Shown: positions 38,843 to 48,462 of the stretch, in pieces
How the letters are laid out: every line of letters begins with the position of its first letter
Position numbering within the stretch: the first letter of the stretch is position 1
Assembly: GCF_010907035.1 (NCBI RefSeq)
Contig: NZ_QUMK01000001.1
Location: forward strand, 97,064-161,063
Origin: Rhodopseudomonas sp. BR0M22
Lineage (GTDB): Bacteria; Pseudomonadota; Alphaproteobacteria; Rhizobiales; Xanthobacteraceae
Length of the DNA: 64,000 nucleotides
Reading direction: 5' to 3'
Notes under the pieces: model-generated
Database searches by the model: none
Told to the model about the DNA's origin: nothing
The model's input: only the letters and a program-made list of their open reading frames with translations
Program-made: the position numbers and the translations under genes

Positions 38843-39603
38843 GCGGCGACCGCCTTGGCGCGGCCCCGCTCCATCGCGGCCCGCATCGCCCGCACGGTCT
38901 CGCCGAGGCCGACGAACAGCGCCTCGCCGATCATGTAGAAGCCGATATTGAGTTCGGCGATCTCCGGCAGCGCCGAAATCGTCTCCGCGGTAGCGTAATC
39001 GAGGCCGTGGCCGGCGTGCACTTCGAGCCCCGCCGAGCGCGCCAGCGCGGCGCCTTTGACGATGCGCTGCCATTCGGCGGTCGCCTTTGCGGTCTCGCCG
39101 TCATTGATCGCGTCGCACCAGGCGCCGGTGTGGATTTCGATCGCCGGGGCCTTCAACTTCGCGGCCATTTCGATCTGCGCCGGATCAGCGGCGATGAACA
39201 GCGAGGCGCGGATGCCGGCGTCGTTGAAACGCGCGATTGCGGGGCCGAGCGAGGCTTGCTGACCGACCGCGTCGAGGCCGCCTTCGGTGGTGAGTTCCTC
39301 GCGCCGCTCCGGCACCAGACACACCGCGTGCGGCTTCACTCCAAGCGCGATCCGGACCATTTCGTCGGTCGCCGCCATTTCGAAATTCAGCGGCTTGGAG
39401 ATCTCCGCCTTCAGCCGCTGCATGTCGGCGTCGCGGATGTGGCGGCGATCCTCACGCAAATGCGCGGTGATGCCGTCGGCGCCGGCTTCGATCGCCGCGA
39501 ACGCGGCGCGCAACGGATCAGGATGACGGCCGCCGCGCGCGTTTCGCAGCGTGGCGATGTGATCGATGTTGACGCCGAGACGCAGCGGAGGAGCTTTGGA
39601 CAT
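38839..39603 (-). CDS. pdxJ: Pyridoxine 5'-phosphate synthase
   Basis: 254 residues, a TIM barrel opening with [28 protein letters not shown] and the conserved [23 protein letters not shown] segment bind the aminoacetone and deoxyxylulose phosphates. [17 protein letters not shown] closes the barrel. It makes PNP in the DXP-dependent B6 pathway. It is followed by acpS with a 4-bp overlap, the standard pdxJ-acpS pair. Confidence 0.97.
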   Translation of the reverse strand: MSKAPPLRLGVNIDHIATLRNARGGRHPDPLRAAFAAIEAGADGITAHLREDRRHIRDADMQRLKAEISKPLNFEMAATDEMVRIALGVKPHAVCLVPERREELTTEGGLDAVGQQASLGPAIARFNDAGIRASLFIAADPAQIEMAAKLKAPAIEIHTGAWCDAINDGETAKATAEWQRIVKGAALARSAGLEVHAGHGLDYATAETISALPEIAELNIGFYMIGEALFVGLGETVRAMRAAMERGRAKAVAA

Positions 39604-39640
39604 TATCGAGTACCGAAAGACTTGGAGTGGATATCACTCG

Positions 39641-39720
39641 CCCTTGCGAGGAGCGAAGCGACGAAGCAATCCAGTTCAGTGCGCTTTGTCCTGGATTGCT
39701 TCGCTGCGCACGCAATGACG
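39641..39720. repeat. Palindromic repeat, GCGAGGAGCGAAGCGACGAAGC type
   Basis: Left arm TTGCGAGGAGCGAAGCG then ACGAAGCAATCCAG, right arm CTGGATTGCTTCGCTGCGC then ACGCAATGACG. The same element, with almost identical arms, lies at 44376-44462. It is located between rsh and pdxJ. This is a widely dispersed intergenic repeat in Bradyrhizobiaceae. Confidence 0.75.
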
Positions 39721-39752
39721 AACATACTAACTGCCTCGTGCGACCTCTGGCC

Positions 39753-42035
39753 TCAGCCGTTGACCCGCTCGACGTGAGCGACGACGTCCTTAGCGCGCAA
39801 CTGGGCGATGATGGCGCTGAGGTGCTTCAGGTCATAGACCTCGAGATCGATGGTGAGCTCGGTGAAATCCGGCGAGCGCCGGCTCATGTTGATGTTGTCG
39901 ATGTTGCCGTCGTGCTCGGCGATGACGCCTGCGATCTGCGCGAGACTGCCGGGCTCGTTGACGTTCTGCACGAACAGCCGCGCCGGAAAGCGCTGCGGCG
40001 TGCTCTCGTCGATGTCCCACTTCACGTCCAGCCAACGCTCAGGCTCTTCCTCGAACTCCGTCAAGGCCGGCGACTGGATCGGATAGATCGTAATGCCCTC
40101 GCCCGGCGTGACGATGCCGACGATGCGGTCCCCCGGCACCGCACCGCCATTCGGCGCGAACTTCACCGGCAGACCGGAATGCAGACCGCCGATCGGAATC
40201 ACAGGGCTGACCTTCCCCGTTTCGATCGGTTTGCCGACGGCCTTATCGGGCACATCTTTTTTGCCGCCGAACCGGGCGATCCGCTCTTCCTTGTAGTCCG
40301 GATACATCGCCCGGGCGACATCGGACGCTTTCATCTCGCCGCGGCCGACCGACGCCATGACGTCCTCGACCGAAGCGCGAGCCAGCCGCGGCAGCGCGCC
40401 TTTCAGCTTGTCGTCGGCGTAGTCGATCTTCGCGCGGGCGAACAGACGCTCGACGATGCGGCGGCCGAGGCCGGCGTACTGATCGCGCATCGCCACGCGG
40501 GTCGCACGGCGGATCGCGGCTCTCGCCTTGCCGGTGCGCGCCAGCGATTCCCACGCCGCCGGCGGCGCCGACTGCACCGGCGAGGTCAGCACTTCGACCT
40601 CGTCACCGTTCTGCAGTTCCGACGACAGCGGCGCGAACTTGCCGTTGATCTTGCAACCCACGGCGCTGTTGCCGACGTCGGTGTGGACCGCATAGGCGAA
40701 GTCGACGACATTGGCTTTGCGCGGCAGCGCGATCAGCTTGCCCTTCGGGGTGAAGCAGAACACCTGATCGTGGAACAGTTCGAGCTTGGTGTGCTCGAGG
40801 AATTCCTCGGGGTTCGAACTCTCCGACAGCATCTCGATGGTGTGGCGGAGCCAGGCGAACGCGTTGGACTCGCGGTTCAGCAACTCGGTCGGCGAACCGA
40901 CGCCGTCCTTGTAGAACGCATGCGCGGCGATGCCGTATTCGGCGATCTGATTCATCTCGCGGGTGCGGAACTGGAGTTCGACGCGCTGCTGGCCGGGGCC
41001 GATCACCGTGGTGTGCAGCGAGCGATAATCGTTCTGCTTCGGGGTGGAGATGTAGTCCTTGAACCGACCCGGCACCATCGGCCAGGTCGTGTGCACGACG
41101 CCGAGCGCGCGATAGCAGGCTTCGACGTTATCGAGCACGACGCGAAAACCATAGATGTCGGAGAGCTGCTCGAAGCCGACCGACTTCCGCTCCATCTTGG
41201 TCCAGATCGAGAACGGCCGCTTGCGCCGTCCGGTGACTTCCGCAGTAATCCCGTGGCGGGCGAGATTGGCGGAGAGTTGGCTTTCGATCTCGCCGATCAG
41301 ATTCCGGTTACGTTCTGCGAGCGCATCCAGCCGCTGCATGACGACCGTAAAGGCTTCCGGGTCGAGGCTGCGGAACGATAGATCCTCCAGCTCCTCGCGC
41401 ATCTCCTGCATGCCCATGCGGCCTGCGAGCGGCGCGTAGATGTCGAGCGTCTCCTCGGCAATGCGCTGCCGCGACGCCGGCGGCACGAAATCGAGCGTGC
41501 GCATGTTGTGCAGCCGGTCGGCCAGCTTGATCAGCAGCACGCGAACGTCGTCGGCGATCGCGAGTAGCAGCTTGCGCAGGTTTTCCGCCTGCTTGGCTTC
41601 GCGCGACACCAGCTCGAGCCGCTTCAGCTTGGTCAGGCCCTCGACCAGCGCACCGATCTCCGGACCGAACATGCTGTCGATCTCGGTCCGTGTCGCCTCG
41701 GTGTCCTCGATGGTGTCGTGCAGCAACGCGGCGACGATGGTGGCGTCGTCGAGCTTGAGGTTGGTCAGAATCGCCGCGACTTCGAGCGGATGGGAAAAAT
41801 ACGGGTCGCCCGAGGCGCGAGTCTGCTCGCCGTGCGCCATCATGGCGTAGACGTAAGCCCGATTGAGCAGATCTTCGTCGGTGTTCGGGTTGTAGGATCG
41901 GACCCGTTCGACCAGGTCGTACTGGCGCATCATCCGGGCACGCGACCTGGGCTTGGCGGCGGCAGCCGGCTCGGCAACAGCGGCTGCGCCGCCGGCCTGC
42001 TCCATCTGCTTCGAACTCTGGCGTCCTGACGCCAT
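39753..42035 (-). CDS. rsh: Bifunctional (p)ppGpp synthetase/hydrolase (Rsh)
   Basis: 760 residues. The HD hydrolase domain has HDTIEDT (106-112). The synthetase domain (about 255-375) contains GRRKRPFSIWTKM and DIYGFRVV. Its RFKD motif (324-327) is the RXKD type of bifunctional enzymes rather than the EXDD type of RelA. TGS (about 405-465), helical and C-terminal ACT domains (about 680-755) complete the long form. It is the only RelA/SpoT homologue in the window, as usual for alphaproteobacteria. The N-terminus has a short Ala-rich extension. It lies downstream of rpoZ but behind its terminator. Confidence 0.97.
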   Translation of the reverse strand: MASGRQSSKQMEQAGGAAAVAEPAAAAKPRSRARMMRQYDLVERVRSYNPNTDEDLLNRAYVYAMMAHGEQTRASGDPYFSHPLEVAAILTNLKLDDATIVAALLHDTIEDTEATRTEIDSMFGPEIGALVEGLTKLKRLELVSREAKQAENLRKLLLAIADDVRVLLIKLADRLHNMRTLDFVPPASRQRIAEETLDIYAPLAGRMGMQEMREELEDLSFRSLDPEAFTVVMQRLDALAERNRNLIGEIESQLSANLARHGITAEVTGRRKRPFSIWTKMERKSVGFEQLSDIYGFRVVLDNVEACYRALGVVHTTWPMVPGRFKDYISTPKQNDYRSLHTTVIGPGQQRVELQFRTREMNQIAEYGIAAHAFYKDGVGSPTELLNRESNAFAWLRHTIEMLSESSNPEEFLEHTKLELFHDQVFCFTPKGKLIALPRKANVVDFAYAVHTDVGNSAVGCKINGKFAPLSSELQNGDEVEVLTSPVQSAPPAAWESLARTGKARAAIRRATRVAMRDQYAGLGRRIVERLFARAKIDYADDKLKGALPRLARASVEDVMASVGRGEMKASDVARAMYPDYKEERIARFGGKKDVPDKAVGKPIETGKVSPVIPIGGLHSGLPVKFAPNGGAVPGDRIVGIVTPGEGITIYPIQSPALTEFEEEPERWLDVKWDIDESTPQRFPARLFVQNVNEPGSLAQIAGVIAEHDGNIDNINMSRRSPDFTELTIDLEVYDLKHLSAIIAQLRAKDVVAHVERVNG

Positions 42036-42234
42036 TTCACAAACCTCTATTGCACCGCGGCAAGACTGAGCTTACCGCGGCCGTCGCTCTGCCGTTGTCT
42101 GACGGGTTTAGGACTTGTGCCACGAAAGGAACCCGAACAGCCAGAAAAAACCGCGATTTCGGCAGAGTTTAGGTCAATGCAGCAATGCGGCATGACAACG
42201 CTGCCAGCGGGCCCGAGCGATCGTCCCAAAACAA

Positions 42235-42261
42235 AACGGCCCGGAGATTATCCGGGCCGTT
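42235..42261 (-). terminator. Rho-independent terminator of rpoZ
   Basis: An 11-bp perfect stem (42235-42245 with 42251-42261) with a 5-nt loop, followed on the minus strand by TTTTGTTTTGGG. It lies about 40 bp beyond the rpoZ stop and about 200 bp before the rsh start, so rsh needs its own promoter or read-through. Confidence 0.9.
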
Positions 42262-42301
42262 CGCGTCCGCATCACGGAAATTTGTCGGAGCAAAAGCTCC
42301 C

Positions 42302-42694
42302 TTATTCGTCTTCTTCGGGCTGCTCTTCCGGGGGCGCCAAGCCCTCCAGGCCCTTGAGCAGTTCTTCCTCGGTCATCCGTTCCATGGCGACCTCGGTATC
42401 GTCGGCATCGACGCTGGCACCGGCCGAACCGATCAGCGGAACGGTATCCTGCTCCGGCTCATCGACCTCAACGAACTTCTGCAGCGAATGCACCAGCTCT
42501 TCTTTGAGATCTTCCGGCGAGATCGTCTGATCGGCAATTTCGCGAAGCGAAACAACCGGATTCTTGTCGTTGTCGCGGTCGATGGTGAGCGGCGAGCCGG
42601 ACGAGATCATGCGGGCACGGTGAGCGGCCAACAGAACCAGGTCGAACCGGTTGTCGACCTTGTCAATGCAATCTTCCACGGTGACGCGCGCCAT
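42302..42694 (-). CDS. rpoZ: RNA polymerase omega subunit
   Basis: 130 residues from ATG 42694 ([28 protein letters not shown], a textbook omega start). [19 protein letters not shown] completes the core. An acidic tail follows (EEQPEEDE at the end), typical of alphaproteobacterial omegas. Omega helps assemble RNA polymerase and forms a ppGpp site with beta-prime. Its position just before rsh is conserved. Confidence 0.97.
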   Translation of the reverse strand: MARVTVEDCIDKVDNRFDLVLLAAHRARMISSGSPLTIDRDNDKNPVVSLREIADQTISPEDLKEELVHSLQKFVEVDEPEQDTVPLIGSAGASVDADDTEVAMERMTEEELLKGLEGLAPPEEQPEEDE

Positions 42695-43038
42695 GGCCAG
42701 TCGCTCCGTTAATAGGATCAAAATCGGGGTTAGACCGCTAAGTATAGGGCGTGGCCAGCTTGCGCAAGCAGCAATTTGTCATTTGGACGAACGCAGCCAC
42801 TCTGATAATGCACCTGATGATCCGTGAGGGCCGACGATCGCCCGGCTCGGACGAACACGAGTCCGACAACAAATGGCTTCTTTTCAGAAAGAAAAGTATA
42901 GAATACCGGCCGATGCTTCGTGCGGTTGAAGTGGTGCCGGTTGCCCAGCGCGACGGCTATTCGTGCAAAAATTGACTTAAGCTGCGCAGCTCTTTGCGTT
43001 GCGCCAAGAAGCTGACAACAGACACATGAGAGATCTTG
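42695..43038. other. Intergenic region between rpoZ and the NYN-domain gene
   Basis: 344 bp between divergent genes, moderately AT-rich. It must contain both promoters. Small frames within it have no family resemblance, and no tRNA or structured RNA was noticed. Confidence 0.45.
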
Positions 43039-43680
43039 ATGTCCACTTCCTCCAGTAACAAAATTGCGCTGTTCATCGATGGCGCCAATCTTTACGCAAC
43101 CGCAAAGACCCTCGGCTTCGACATCGACTACAAGCGGCTGCTGAAGGAATTTCAAAGCCGCGGCAATTTGATCCGCGCCTTTTACTACACCGCGATCATC
43201 GAGGATCAGGAATACTCCTCGATCCGCCCGCTGATCGACTGGCTGGATTACAACGGCTACACCGTTGTCACCAAAGCGACCAAGGAGTTCATCGACGCCT
43301 CCGGTCGCCGCAAGGTCAAGGGCAACATGGACATCGAACTCGCAGTCGATGCCATGGAGTTGGCCGAACACATCGACCAGATGGTGCTGTTCTCGGGCGA
43401 CGGCGATTTCCGATCGCTGGTCGAAGCGGTCCAGCGCCGCGGCGTCCGCGTCACCGTGATTTCGACGATCTCCAGCCAGCCGCCGATGATCGCCGACGAA
43501 CTTCGTCGCCAGGCCGACATCTTTACCGACCTGGTCGAGCTGCAGTCGAAGATCGGTCGCGATCCGGCTGATCGTCCGCCGCCGCGGGAACCGCGCGAGC
43601 CGCGCCACCATGCGCCGCAATTCCTGCAGCGTTCTACTGCCTTGGCGTCGCGCGCCGGGGCTGACGACTTCGAAGACTAA
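43039..43680 (+). CDS. NYN domain (LabA/DUF88) PIN-like nuclease family protein
   Basis: 213 residues from ATG 43039. The NYN fold has IALFIDGANLY with its first Asp, GNMDIELAVDAMELA, and MVLFSGDGDFRSLVEAVQRRGVRVTVIS, giving the Asp set of a PIN-like nuclease site. The C-terminal 45 residues are low-complexity (DRPPPREPREPRHHAPQ). Family members are thought to act on RNA. The function in alphaproteobacteria is unknown. The udg gene follows 5 bp later, so the pair is probably co-transcribed. Confidence 0.9.
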   Translation: MSTSSSNKIALFIDGANLYATAKTLGFDIDYKRLLKEFQSRGNLIRAFYYTAIIEDQEYSSIRPLIDWLDYNGYTVVTKATKEFIDASGRRKVKGNMDIELAVDAMELAEHIDQMVLFSGDGDFRSLVEAVQRRGVRVTVISTISSQPPMIADELRRQADIFTDLVELQSKIGRDPADRPPPREPREPRHHAPQFLQRSTALASRAGADDFED

Positions 43681-43685
43681 GGTCC

Positions 43686-44360
43686 ATGCCGACGCTGACG
43701 CGGGGCTCCGGGCCCCGCGTCCCGACCTCCCTCACCGCCCCCGATCGAAACTGCCCGTTCTGCCCGCGCCTCGCCGAATTCCGGAGCGAGATCCGCGCGC
43801 GTGAACCGGGCTGGTTCAACGCGCCCGTGCCGTCGTTCGGCGACGCCGGCGCGTCGCTGTTGATCGTCGGTCTCGCGCCAGGGGTGCAAGGCGCCAATCG
43901 CACCGGACGGCCATTCACCGGCGACTATGCCGGCGACCTGCTCTACGCCACCCTGATCGAATATGGCTTCGCCAGCGGTCAATATCAGGCGCGGCCCGAC
44001 GACGGCCTGCAACTGATCGATTGCCGGATCAGCAATGCGGTGCGCTGCGTGCCGCCGCAGAACAAGCCTTTGCCGATCGAAATCAATACATGCCGCCGCT
44101 TTCTGATCGCCACGATCGAGGCGATGCCGAAGCTGCGTGCGATCGTCCTGCTCGGACGGATCGCCCATGATTCAACGCTGAAGGCGCTCGGCCTCCGCGC
44201 CGCTCAGGCCCCGTTCGGCCACGGCACCGTTCACGAGGCCGGCCGCCTACGCCTCTACGACAGCTATCACTGCTCGCGCTACAATACGAACACCGGCGTG
44301 CTGACGCCAAAGATGTTCCACGACGTGTTCGCCCGAGTCCGGGCTGATCTAGACGCGTAG
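43686..44360 (+). CDS. Family 5 uracil-DNA glycosylase (UdgB type)
   Basis: 224 residues. Fe-S cluster ligands are likely C23, C26, C121 and C136. The motif GLAPGVQGANRTGRPFTGDYAG and the closing SYHCSRYNTNTGVLT (His-x-Ser-x-x-Asn) define family 5, which lacks the polar catalytic residue of other families. It removes uracil and hypoxanthine from DNA. It starts 5 bp after the NYN gene. Confidence 0.94.
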   Translation: MPTLTRGSGPRVPTSLTAPDRNCPFCPRLAEFRSEIRAREPGWFNAPVPSFGDAGASLLIVGLAPGVQGANRTGRPFTGDYAGDLLYATLIEYGFASGQYQARPDDGLQLIDCRISNAVRCVPPQNKPLPIEINTCRRFLIATIEAMPKLRAIVLLGRIAHDSTLKALGLRAAQAPFGHGTVHEAGRLRLYDSYHCSRYNTNTGVLTPKMFHDVFARVRADLDA

Positions 44361-44375
44361 TTGATCAGAAAGAAT

Positions 44376-44462
44376 CGTCATTGCGAGGAGCGAAGCGACG
44401 AAGCAATCCAGAGGCCACACGTTCCGAGGCCTCTGGATTGCTTCGCTTCGCTCGCAATGACG
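44376..44462. repeat. Palindromic repeat, second copy of GCGAGGAGCGAAGCGACG type
   Basis: CGTCATTGCGAGGAGCGAAG at the left and CTTCGCTTCGCTCGCAATGACG at the right form a near-perfect inverted repeat. The inner arms are CAATCCAGAGGC and GCCTCTGGATTG. It matches 39641-39720. It sits between convergent genes. Confidence 0.8.
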
Positions 44463-44486
44463 GCGATGGGCATCCGCGACTGCTAA

Positions 44487-45065
44487 CTAGCGCGGATTGG
44501 CCTTGAGCCACTCCAACACATCGCCCGCGTTCCGGTCCGGCGGGAAGACCGGATAGAAGACGTGGCTGATATGGCCGTCGTCGATAATCAGCGCCATGCG
44601 CTTCAGCAGCGTCATGCCGGCAACCTGCATGGTCGGCAGGTTCGCTGCACGGGTCAATTCGAGGCTCTCGTCGGACAGCACCGGAAACGGCAGGTGCAGC
44701 CGGCTCGCCATCTCTGCCTGATACGCGGTGGACTGCGTCGACAAACCGAACACCTGGTCGGCTCCGGCGGTCTTCAGTTCGGCAAACAGGTCTCGAAACG
44801 CACATGTCTGCGGCGTGCACCCCCGCGCGCCAGGGATCATGTCCCAGTCGTCGACCGGCGCGATCTTGCCGGGTTCTCCGGTCCGAGGATAGGCGAACAC
44901 GACGGTGCGTCCCGTCAGCGCGGCCAGAGTGACGTCGCCGCCACCGGTCGCTGGCAGCGCCACAGGAGGAATCGCTGAGCCCGGCAGATGTGCGGCTCCG
45001 CCGTCGTCCGCCGGCGCCGGAATCGCGCTCCAATCGACATCCATGATGTTGGGCTGGTTCGCCAT
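44487..45065 (-). CDS. Peroxiredoxin, PrxQ/BCP-like
   Basis: 192 residues. A thioredoxin fold with GARGCTPQTCAFRD places the peroxidatic Cys at 83 and a resolving Cys at 88 (C-x4-C as in PrxQ). FPVLSDESLELTRAANLPT and the later MALIIDDGHISHVFYPVFPP follow the family. The GGAGGG site upstream of ATG 45065 supports the start. It reduces peroxides with thioredoxin. It lies 24 bp from the smpB stop, in the same direction. Confidence 0.9.
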   Translation of the reverse strand: MANQPNIMDVDWSAIPAPADDGGAAHLPGSAIPPVALPATGGGDVTLAALTGRTVVFAYPRTGEPGKIAPVDDWDMIPGARGCTPQTCAFRDLFAELKTAGADQVFGLSTQSTAYQAEMASRLHLPFPVLSDESLELTRAANLPTMQVAGMTLLKRMALIIDDGHISHVFYPVFPPDRNAGDVLEWLKANPR

Positions 45066-45089
45066 CCGATCCCTCCGGTCGACTACCGC

Positions 45090-45563
45090 TCAGCCGCGGG
45101 CGCGCAGCAGACGGCCCTTCTCGCGATTCCAGTCGCGCTTCTTTTCCGTCTCACGCTTGTCGTGCAGCTTCTTGCCCTTGGCGAGCGCGAGCTGCAGCTT
45201 GGCCCGACCACGCTCGTTGAAATACAGCTTGAGCGGAATCAGCGTCATGCCTTCGCGCTCGACGGCGCCGATCAGCTTGTTGATCTGCTTGCGGTGGAGC
45301 AGCAGTTTCCGCGGCCGCTTGGGCTCGTGGTTGAAGCGGTTGGCCTGCAGATATTCCGGAATATTGGCGTTGATCAGCCAGATCTCGCTGCCACGCGCGT
45401 CCGCATACGACTCCGCGATCGTGGTCTTGCCGTTGCGGATCGACTTGACCTCGGTGCCGGTCAACGCGATGCCGGCCTCGATCGTGTCGTCGATCGCGTA
45501 GTTGAAGCGCGCCTTGCGATTCTCCGCCACGACCTTGATCGGGCGTTCGTTCTTGTCGGCCAT
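45090..45563 (-). CDS. smpB: SsrA-binding protein SmpB
   Basis: 157 residues. The OB-fold core starts with [36 protein letters not shown]. The basic C-terminal tail ([27 protein letters not shown]) enters the ribosomal mRNA channel. It binds tmRNA for rescue of stalled ribosomes. The AGGAG site precedes ATG 45563. Confidence 0.98.
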   Translation of the reverse strand: MADKNERPIKVVAENRKARFNYAIDDTIEAGIALTGTEVKSIRNGKTTIAESYADARGSEIWLINANIPEYLQANRFNHEPKRPRKLLLHRKQINKLIGAVEREGMTLIPLKLYFNERGRAKLQLALAKGKKLHDKRETEKKRDWNREKGRLLRARG

Positions 45564-45597
45564 GTCGGCGGCTCCTGTGACGCGACGCCGTCGTCGT

Positions 45598-46077
45598 CTA
45601 GGCCGACGGGCCGGCGCCCTTCTTCAACAAATCCCTGATCTCGGTCAGAAGCTCTTCCTGCCGGGTCGGGGTCGGCAGCGGTGGTTTGGCTTCCTCCGCC
45701 TTCTGCTTCAGCCTGTTCAGCGAACGGATCACCGCGAACAGCACCGCCGCGATGATCAGGAAGTTCAGTGTCACCGTGAGGAAGTTGCCCCAGGCGAGCA
45801 CCGCGCCCTGCTTCTTGGCTTCAGCCAGGGTGTTGGCGGTGACGGCTTTCGACAGCGGCGTGAAATAATTCGAGAAATCCAATCCGCCGGTCAACGCACC
45901 GATGATCGGCATGATCACATCGCCGACCAGCGATGTGACGATGCCGCCAAACGCTGCACCGATGATGACGCCGACCGCGAGGTCGACGACGTTGCCCTTC
46001 ATCGCGAAATCGCGAAACTCCTTCAGGAGCCTCGAGCCCTTCTGCTCGAGGTTACGGACGGACTCGATGCTGCTCAT
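45598..46077 (-). CDS. mscL: Large-conductance mechanosensitive channel
   Basis: 159 residues. [42 protein letters not shown] covers the N-terminal helix and TM1 pore. TM2 is [22 protein letters not shown] cytoplasmic helix rich in Lys/Glu ends the protein. About 17 extra N-terminal residues precede the usual start. It releases solutes under hypo-osmotic shock. It sits between dapA and smpB in the same direction. Confidence 0.95.
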   Translation of the reverse strand: MSSIESVRNLEQKGSRLLKEFRDFAMKGNVVDLAVGVIIGAAFGGIVTSLVGDVIMPIIGALTGGLDFSNYFTPLSKAVTANTLAEAKKQGAVLAWGNFLTVTLNFLIIAAVLFAVIRSLNRLKQKAEEAKPPLPTPTRQEELLTEIRDLLKKGAGPSA

Positions 46078-46086
46078 GCGCCCCTG

Positions 46087-46977
46087 TCAGTTGATCACTC
46101 CCGCGTGCACCATCGCAGCACGGATCGCCTTCCCGGTCGGTTCAGTCACCGTCATCAGCGGCAACCGGACTTCTTCCTGAATGCGCCCAAGCAGCGTCAG
46201 TCCGTGCTTGGCGCCAGCCACTCCCGGCTCCTTGAACACCGCGTCGTGCAGCGGCACCAGACGGTCCTGGATCTTCAGGGCGCCCGGATAGTCGCCGGCG
46301 AACACCGCACCCATCAGATCCGAGCACAGCTTCGGCGCGACGTTCGAAACCACCGAGATGCAGCCATGACCGCCCGCCGCCATATAGGCCAGCGCGGTCA
46401 TGTCCTCGCCGGAGAGCTGGATGAAGTCCGGCCCCATCGCGTGGCGTTGCTGCGATACCCGGCCGAGATTGGCGGTCGCGTCCTTCACGCCGACGATGTT
46501 GTCGAGCTCGTACAGCCGGCTCATGGTGTCGACCGACATGTCGACGACCGACCGCGGCGGAATGTTGTAGATGATGATCGGAATCCCGATCGCATCGTTC
46601 ACCGCCTTGAAGTGCTGATACATGCCTTCCTGGGTCGGCTTGTTGTAGTACGGCGTCACCACCAGCACCGCATCGGCGCCGGCCTTCTCGGCATGTCGCG
46701 CGAGTTCGACGGCTTCGCGGGTCGAGTTGGAGCCAGCGCCGGCGATCACCGGCACGCGACCCTTGGCTTCTTCGATGCACCACTCCACCACCTTGTGGTG
46801 TTCCTCGTGGCTCAGGGTCGGGCTCTCGCCGGTGGTTCCGACCGGCACCAGACCATGGGTGCCCTGCTCGATCTGCCAGTTCACCAGGCTGCGAAACGCC
46901 TGCTCGTCGAGCGCGCCATTTTTGAACGGCGTGACCAAGGCGGTGTAAGACCCCCGAAATTTCGTCTTGGCTGCCAT
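46087..46977 (-). CDS. dapA: 4-hydroxy-tetrahydrodipicolinate synthase
   Basis: 296 residues from ATG 46977, with GAGGAGAAG just upstream. TIM-barrel lyase: [44 protein letters not shown] with the catalytic Tyr, and the Schiff-base Lys in VGVKDAT. It makes the first committed step to lysine and diaminopimelate. mscL and smpB follow. Confidence 0.96.
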   Translation of the reverse strand: MAAKTKFRGSYTALVTPFKNGALDEQAFRSLVNWQIEQGTHGLVPVGTTGESPTLSHEEHHKVVEWCIEEAKGRVPVIAGAGSNSTREAVELARHAEKAGADAVLVVTPYYNKPTQEGMYQHFKAVNDAIGIPIIIYNIPPRSVVDMSVDTMSRLYELDNIVGVKDATANLGRVSQQRHAMGPDFIQLSGEDMTALAYMAAGGHGCISVVSNVAPKLCSDLMGAVFAGDYPGALKIQDRLVPLHDAVFKEPGVAGAKHGLTLLGRIQEEVRLPLMTVTEPTGKAIRAAMVHAGVIN

Positions 46978-47108
46978 CTTCTTCTCCTCAACGCCCGCCA
47001 CCTTGCAACGAAGCGCCCTTCATATCGAGTCCCTTCCTGACGGGAAAGGGTCCCATCGGCTGAGAAACAGGCGGTTTTGAGAATTCGGATTGCTCGGGGC
47101 CGCCAGCG

Positions 47109-47516
47109 TCAGGCTGTGGGCGCGACAGCGTATTCCGCGTCCGTGACCTGCTCCATCCAGGTGGCGAAACTGCCGTCGAGCGCCTCCTGCATCGCAATAT
47201 GGGTCATGCCGTTGGCCGGCGACGCGCCGTGCCAGTGCTTCTCGCCGGGCGGAATCCACACCACGTCGCCGGCGCGGATCTCCCGCACCGGGCCGCCTTC
47301 GGTCTGAATCCGTCCCACGCCGGTCACGACATACAGAGTCTGCCCGAGCGGATGGGTGTGCCACGCGGTCCGTGCGCCGGGCTCGAACGCCACCCGGGTC
47401 GCTGCCAGCCGCGCCGGCGCCGGTGCGGCGACGATCGGGTCCTGCCACACCGTCCCGGTGAAATAGTCCTTCGGCGCCCGCTGGGTGGGGCGTGAGCCCG
47501 CCGCGAAGATATCCAT
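47109..47516 (-). CDS. Cupin-domain protein
   Basis: 135 residues. A single beta-barrel cupin: motif 1 FEPGARTAWHTHPLGQTLYVVTG with the His metal ligands, and motif 2 IRAGDVVWIPPGEKHWHGAS. It resembles the small RmlC-like cupins fused to or encoded with carboxymuconolactone decarboxylases and (R)-mandelonitrile-lyase-like enzymes. A strong AAGGAG site precedes ATG 47516. It follows the RraA-like gene by 11 bp, so the two are likely co-transcribed. Confidence 0.87.
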   Translation of the reverse strand: MDIFAAGSRPTQRAPKDYFTGTVWQDPIVAAPAPARLAATRVAFEPGARTAWHTHPLGQTLYVVTGVGRIQTEGGPVREIRAGDVVWIPPGEKHWHGASPANGMTHIAMQEALDGSFATWMEQVTDAEYAVAPTA

Positions 47517-47527
47517 CGACAGGCTCC

Positions 47528-48241
47528 TTACGCTTTATCGGCATTCTGCTTGAACGCAGCGTATCGCGCTTTGGTTTCGGCGTTCATCGGGTACAGGCCG
47601 GGCAGCACTGCGCCGTTGTTCACCTCCTCGACGATCCAGCCTTCCATCCGCTCCTGCTCCGGCCCTTCGGCCAGCACATGGTCGAGCAGCGCCTGCGGGA
47701 TCAACACCGCGCCATCCTGATCGGCAACGATGATGTCCTTCGGGAACACGGCAACGCCGCCACAGCCGATCGGCTGGTCCCAGCCGACAAAGGTCAGACC
47801 GGCCACAGAGGGCGGCGCCGCCGCGCCGTCGCACCACACCGGCAGGCCGGTGCCGAGCACGCCCTCGAGGTCGCGCACCACGCCGTCGGTGATCAGCGCG
47901 GTGATGCCGCGCTTGACCATCCGCGCGCAAAGAATGTCGCCGAAGATGCCGGCGTCCTTGATGCCCATCGCATCGACCACGGCGATGCAGCCTTCCGGCA
48001 TCGCCTCGATCGCCGCGCGGGTCGAGATCGGCGAGGCCCAGGATTCCGGCGTCGCCAGATCCTCGCGCGCAGGTACGAAGCGCAGCGTGAACGCCTCGCC
48101 GACCAGCCGTGTCGCACCGGGCCGCAGGGGCCGTGCGCCGCGCATCCAGACGTTACGGAGCCCCTTCTTCAGCAGCACCGTGGTGATGGTCGCGGTCGAA
48201 ACGCGCGACAGGATGTCGATGGCTTCCGGGGTCAGTGACAT
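47528..48241 (-). CDS. RraA-family protein (HMG/CHA aldolase or dimethylmenaquinone methyltransferase-like)
   Basis: 237 residues from ATG 48241, with GGAGTTC upstream. The fold features GEAFTLRFVP, GCIAVVDAMGIKDAGIFGDILCARMVKRGITALITDGVVRD (with the GG/R-D substrate site) and VFPKDIIVADQDGAVLIP. Homologues are 4-hydroxy-4-methyl-2-oxoglutarate or oxaloacetate-cleaving lyases, or RNase E regulators. The catabolic surroundings favour a lyase here. It is divergent from pxpB. Confidence 0.85.
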   Translation of the reverse strand: MSLTPEAIDILSRVSTATITTVLLKKGLRNVWMRGARPLRPGATRLVGEAFTLRFVPAREDLATPESWASPISTRAAIEAMPEGCIAVVDAMGIKDAGIFGDILCARMVKRGITALITDGVVRDLEGVLGTGLPVWCDGAAAPPSVAGLTFVGWDQPIGCGGVAVFPKDIIVADQDGAVLIPQALLDHVLAEGPEQERMEGWIVEEVNNGAVLPGLYPMNAETKARYAAFKQNADKA

Positions 48242-48462
48242 GAAGAAAGAACTCCGATGATTGTCGGCGCATCTTGCGGGCCGCGCCTGCCGCGTCAAGA
48301 CGCAACCCCGCGATCAGCAGCACGGCTTGGCGCATGACGATCATCGTATTTTATCACCTCCGGGTGCGCCAATTTATCGGCCATCGCATTCGTTTCGAGT
48401 TGATTTTCACCCACGCCGAAAACGCGCTATCGCTGCCCGGAGCTTTGTGAGATCGTCGTTAC

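Noticed and set aside
39627..41381. A 584-codon plus-strand open frame opposite rsh.
   Set aside because: It is antisense to rsh and starts in a palindromic repeat; no domain is recognisable.
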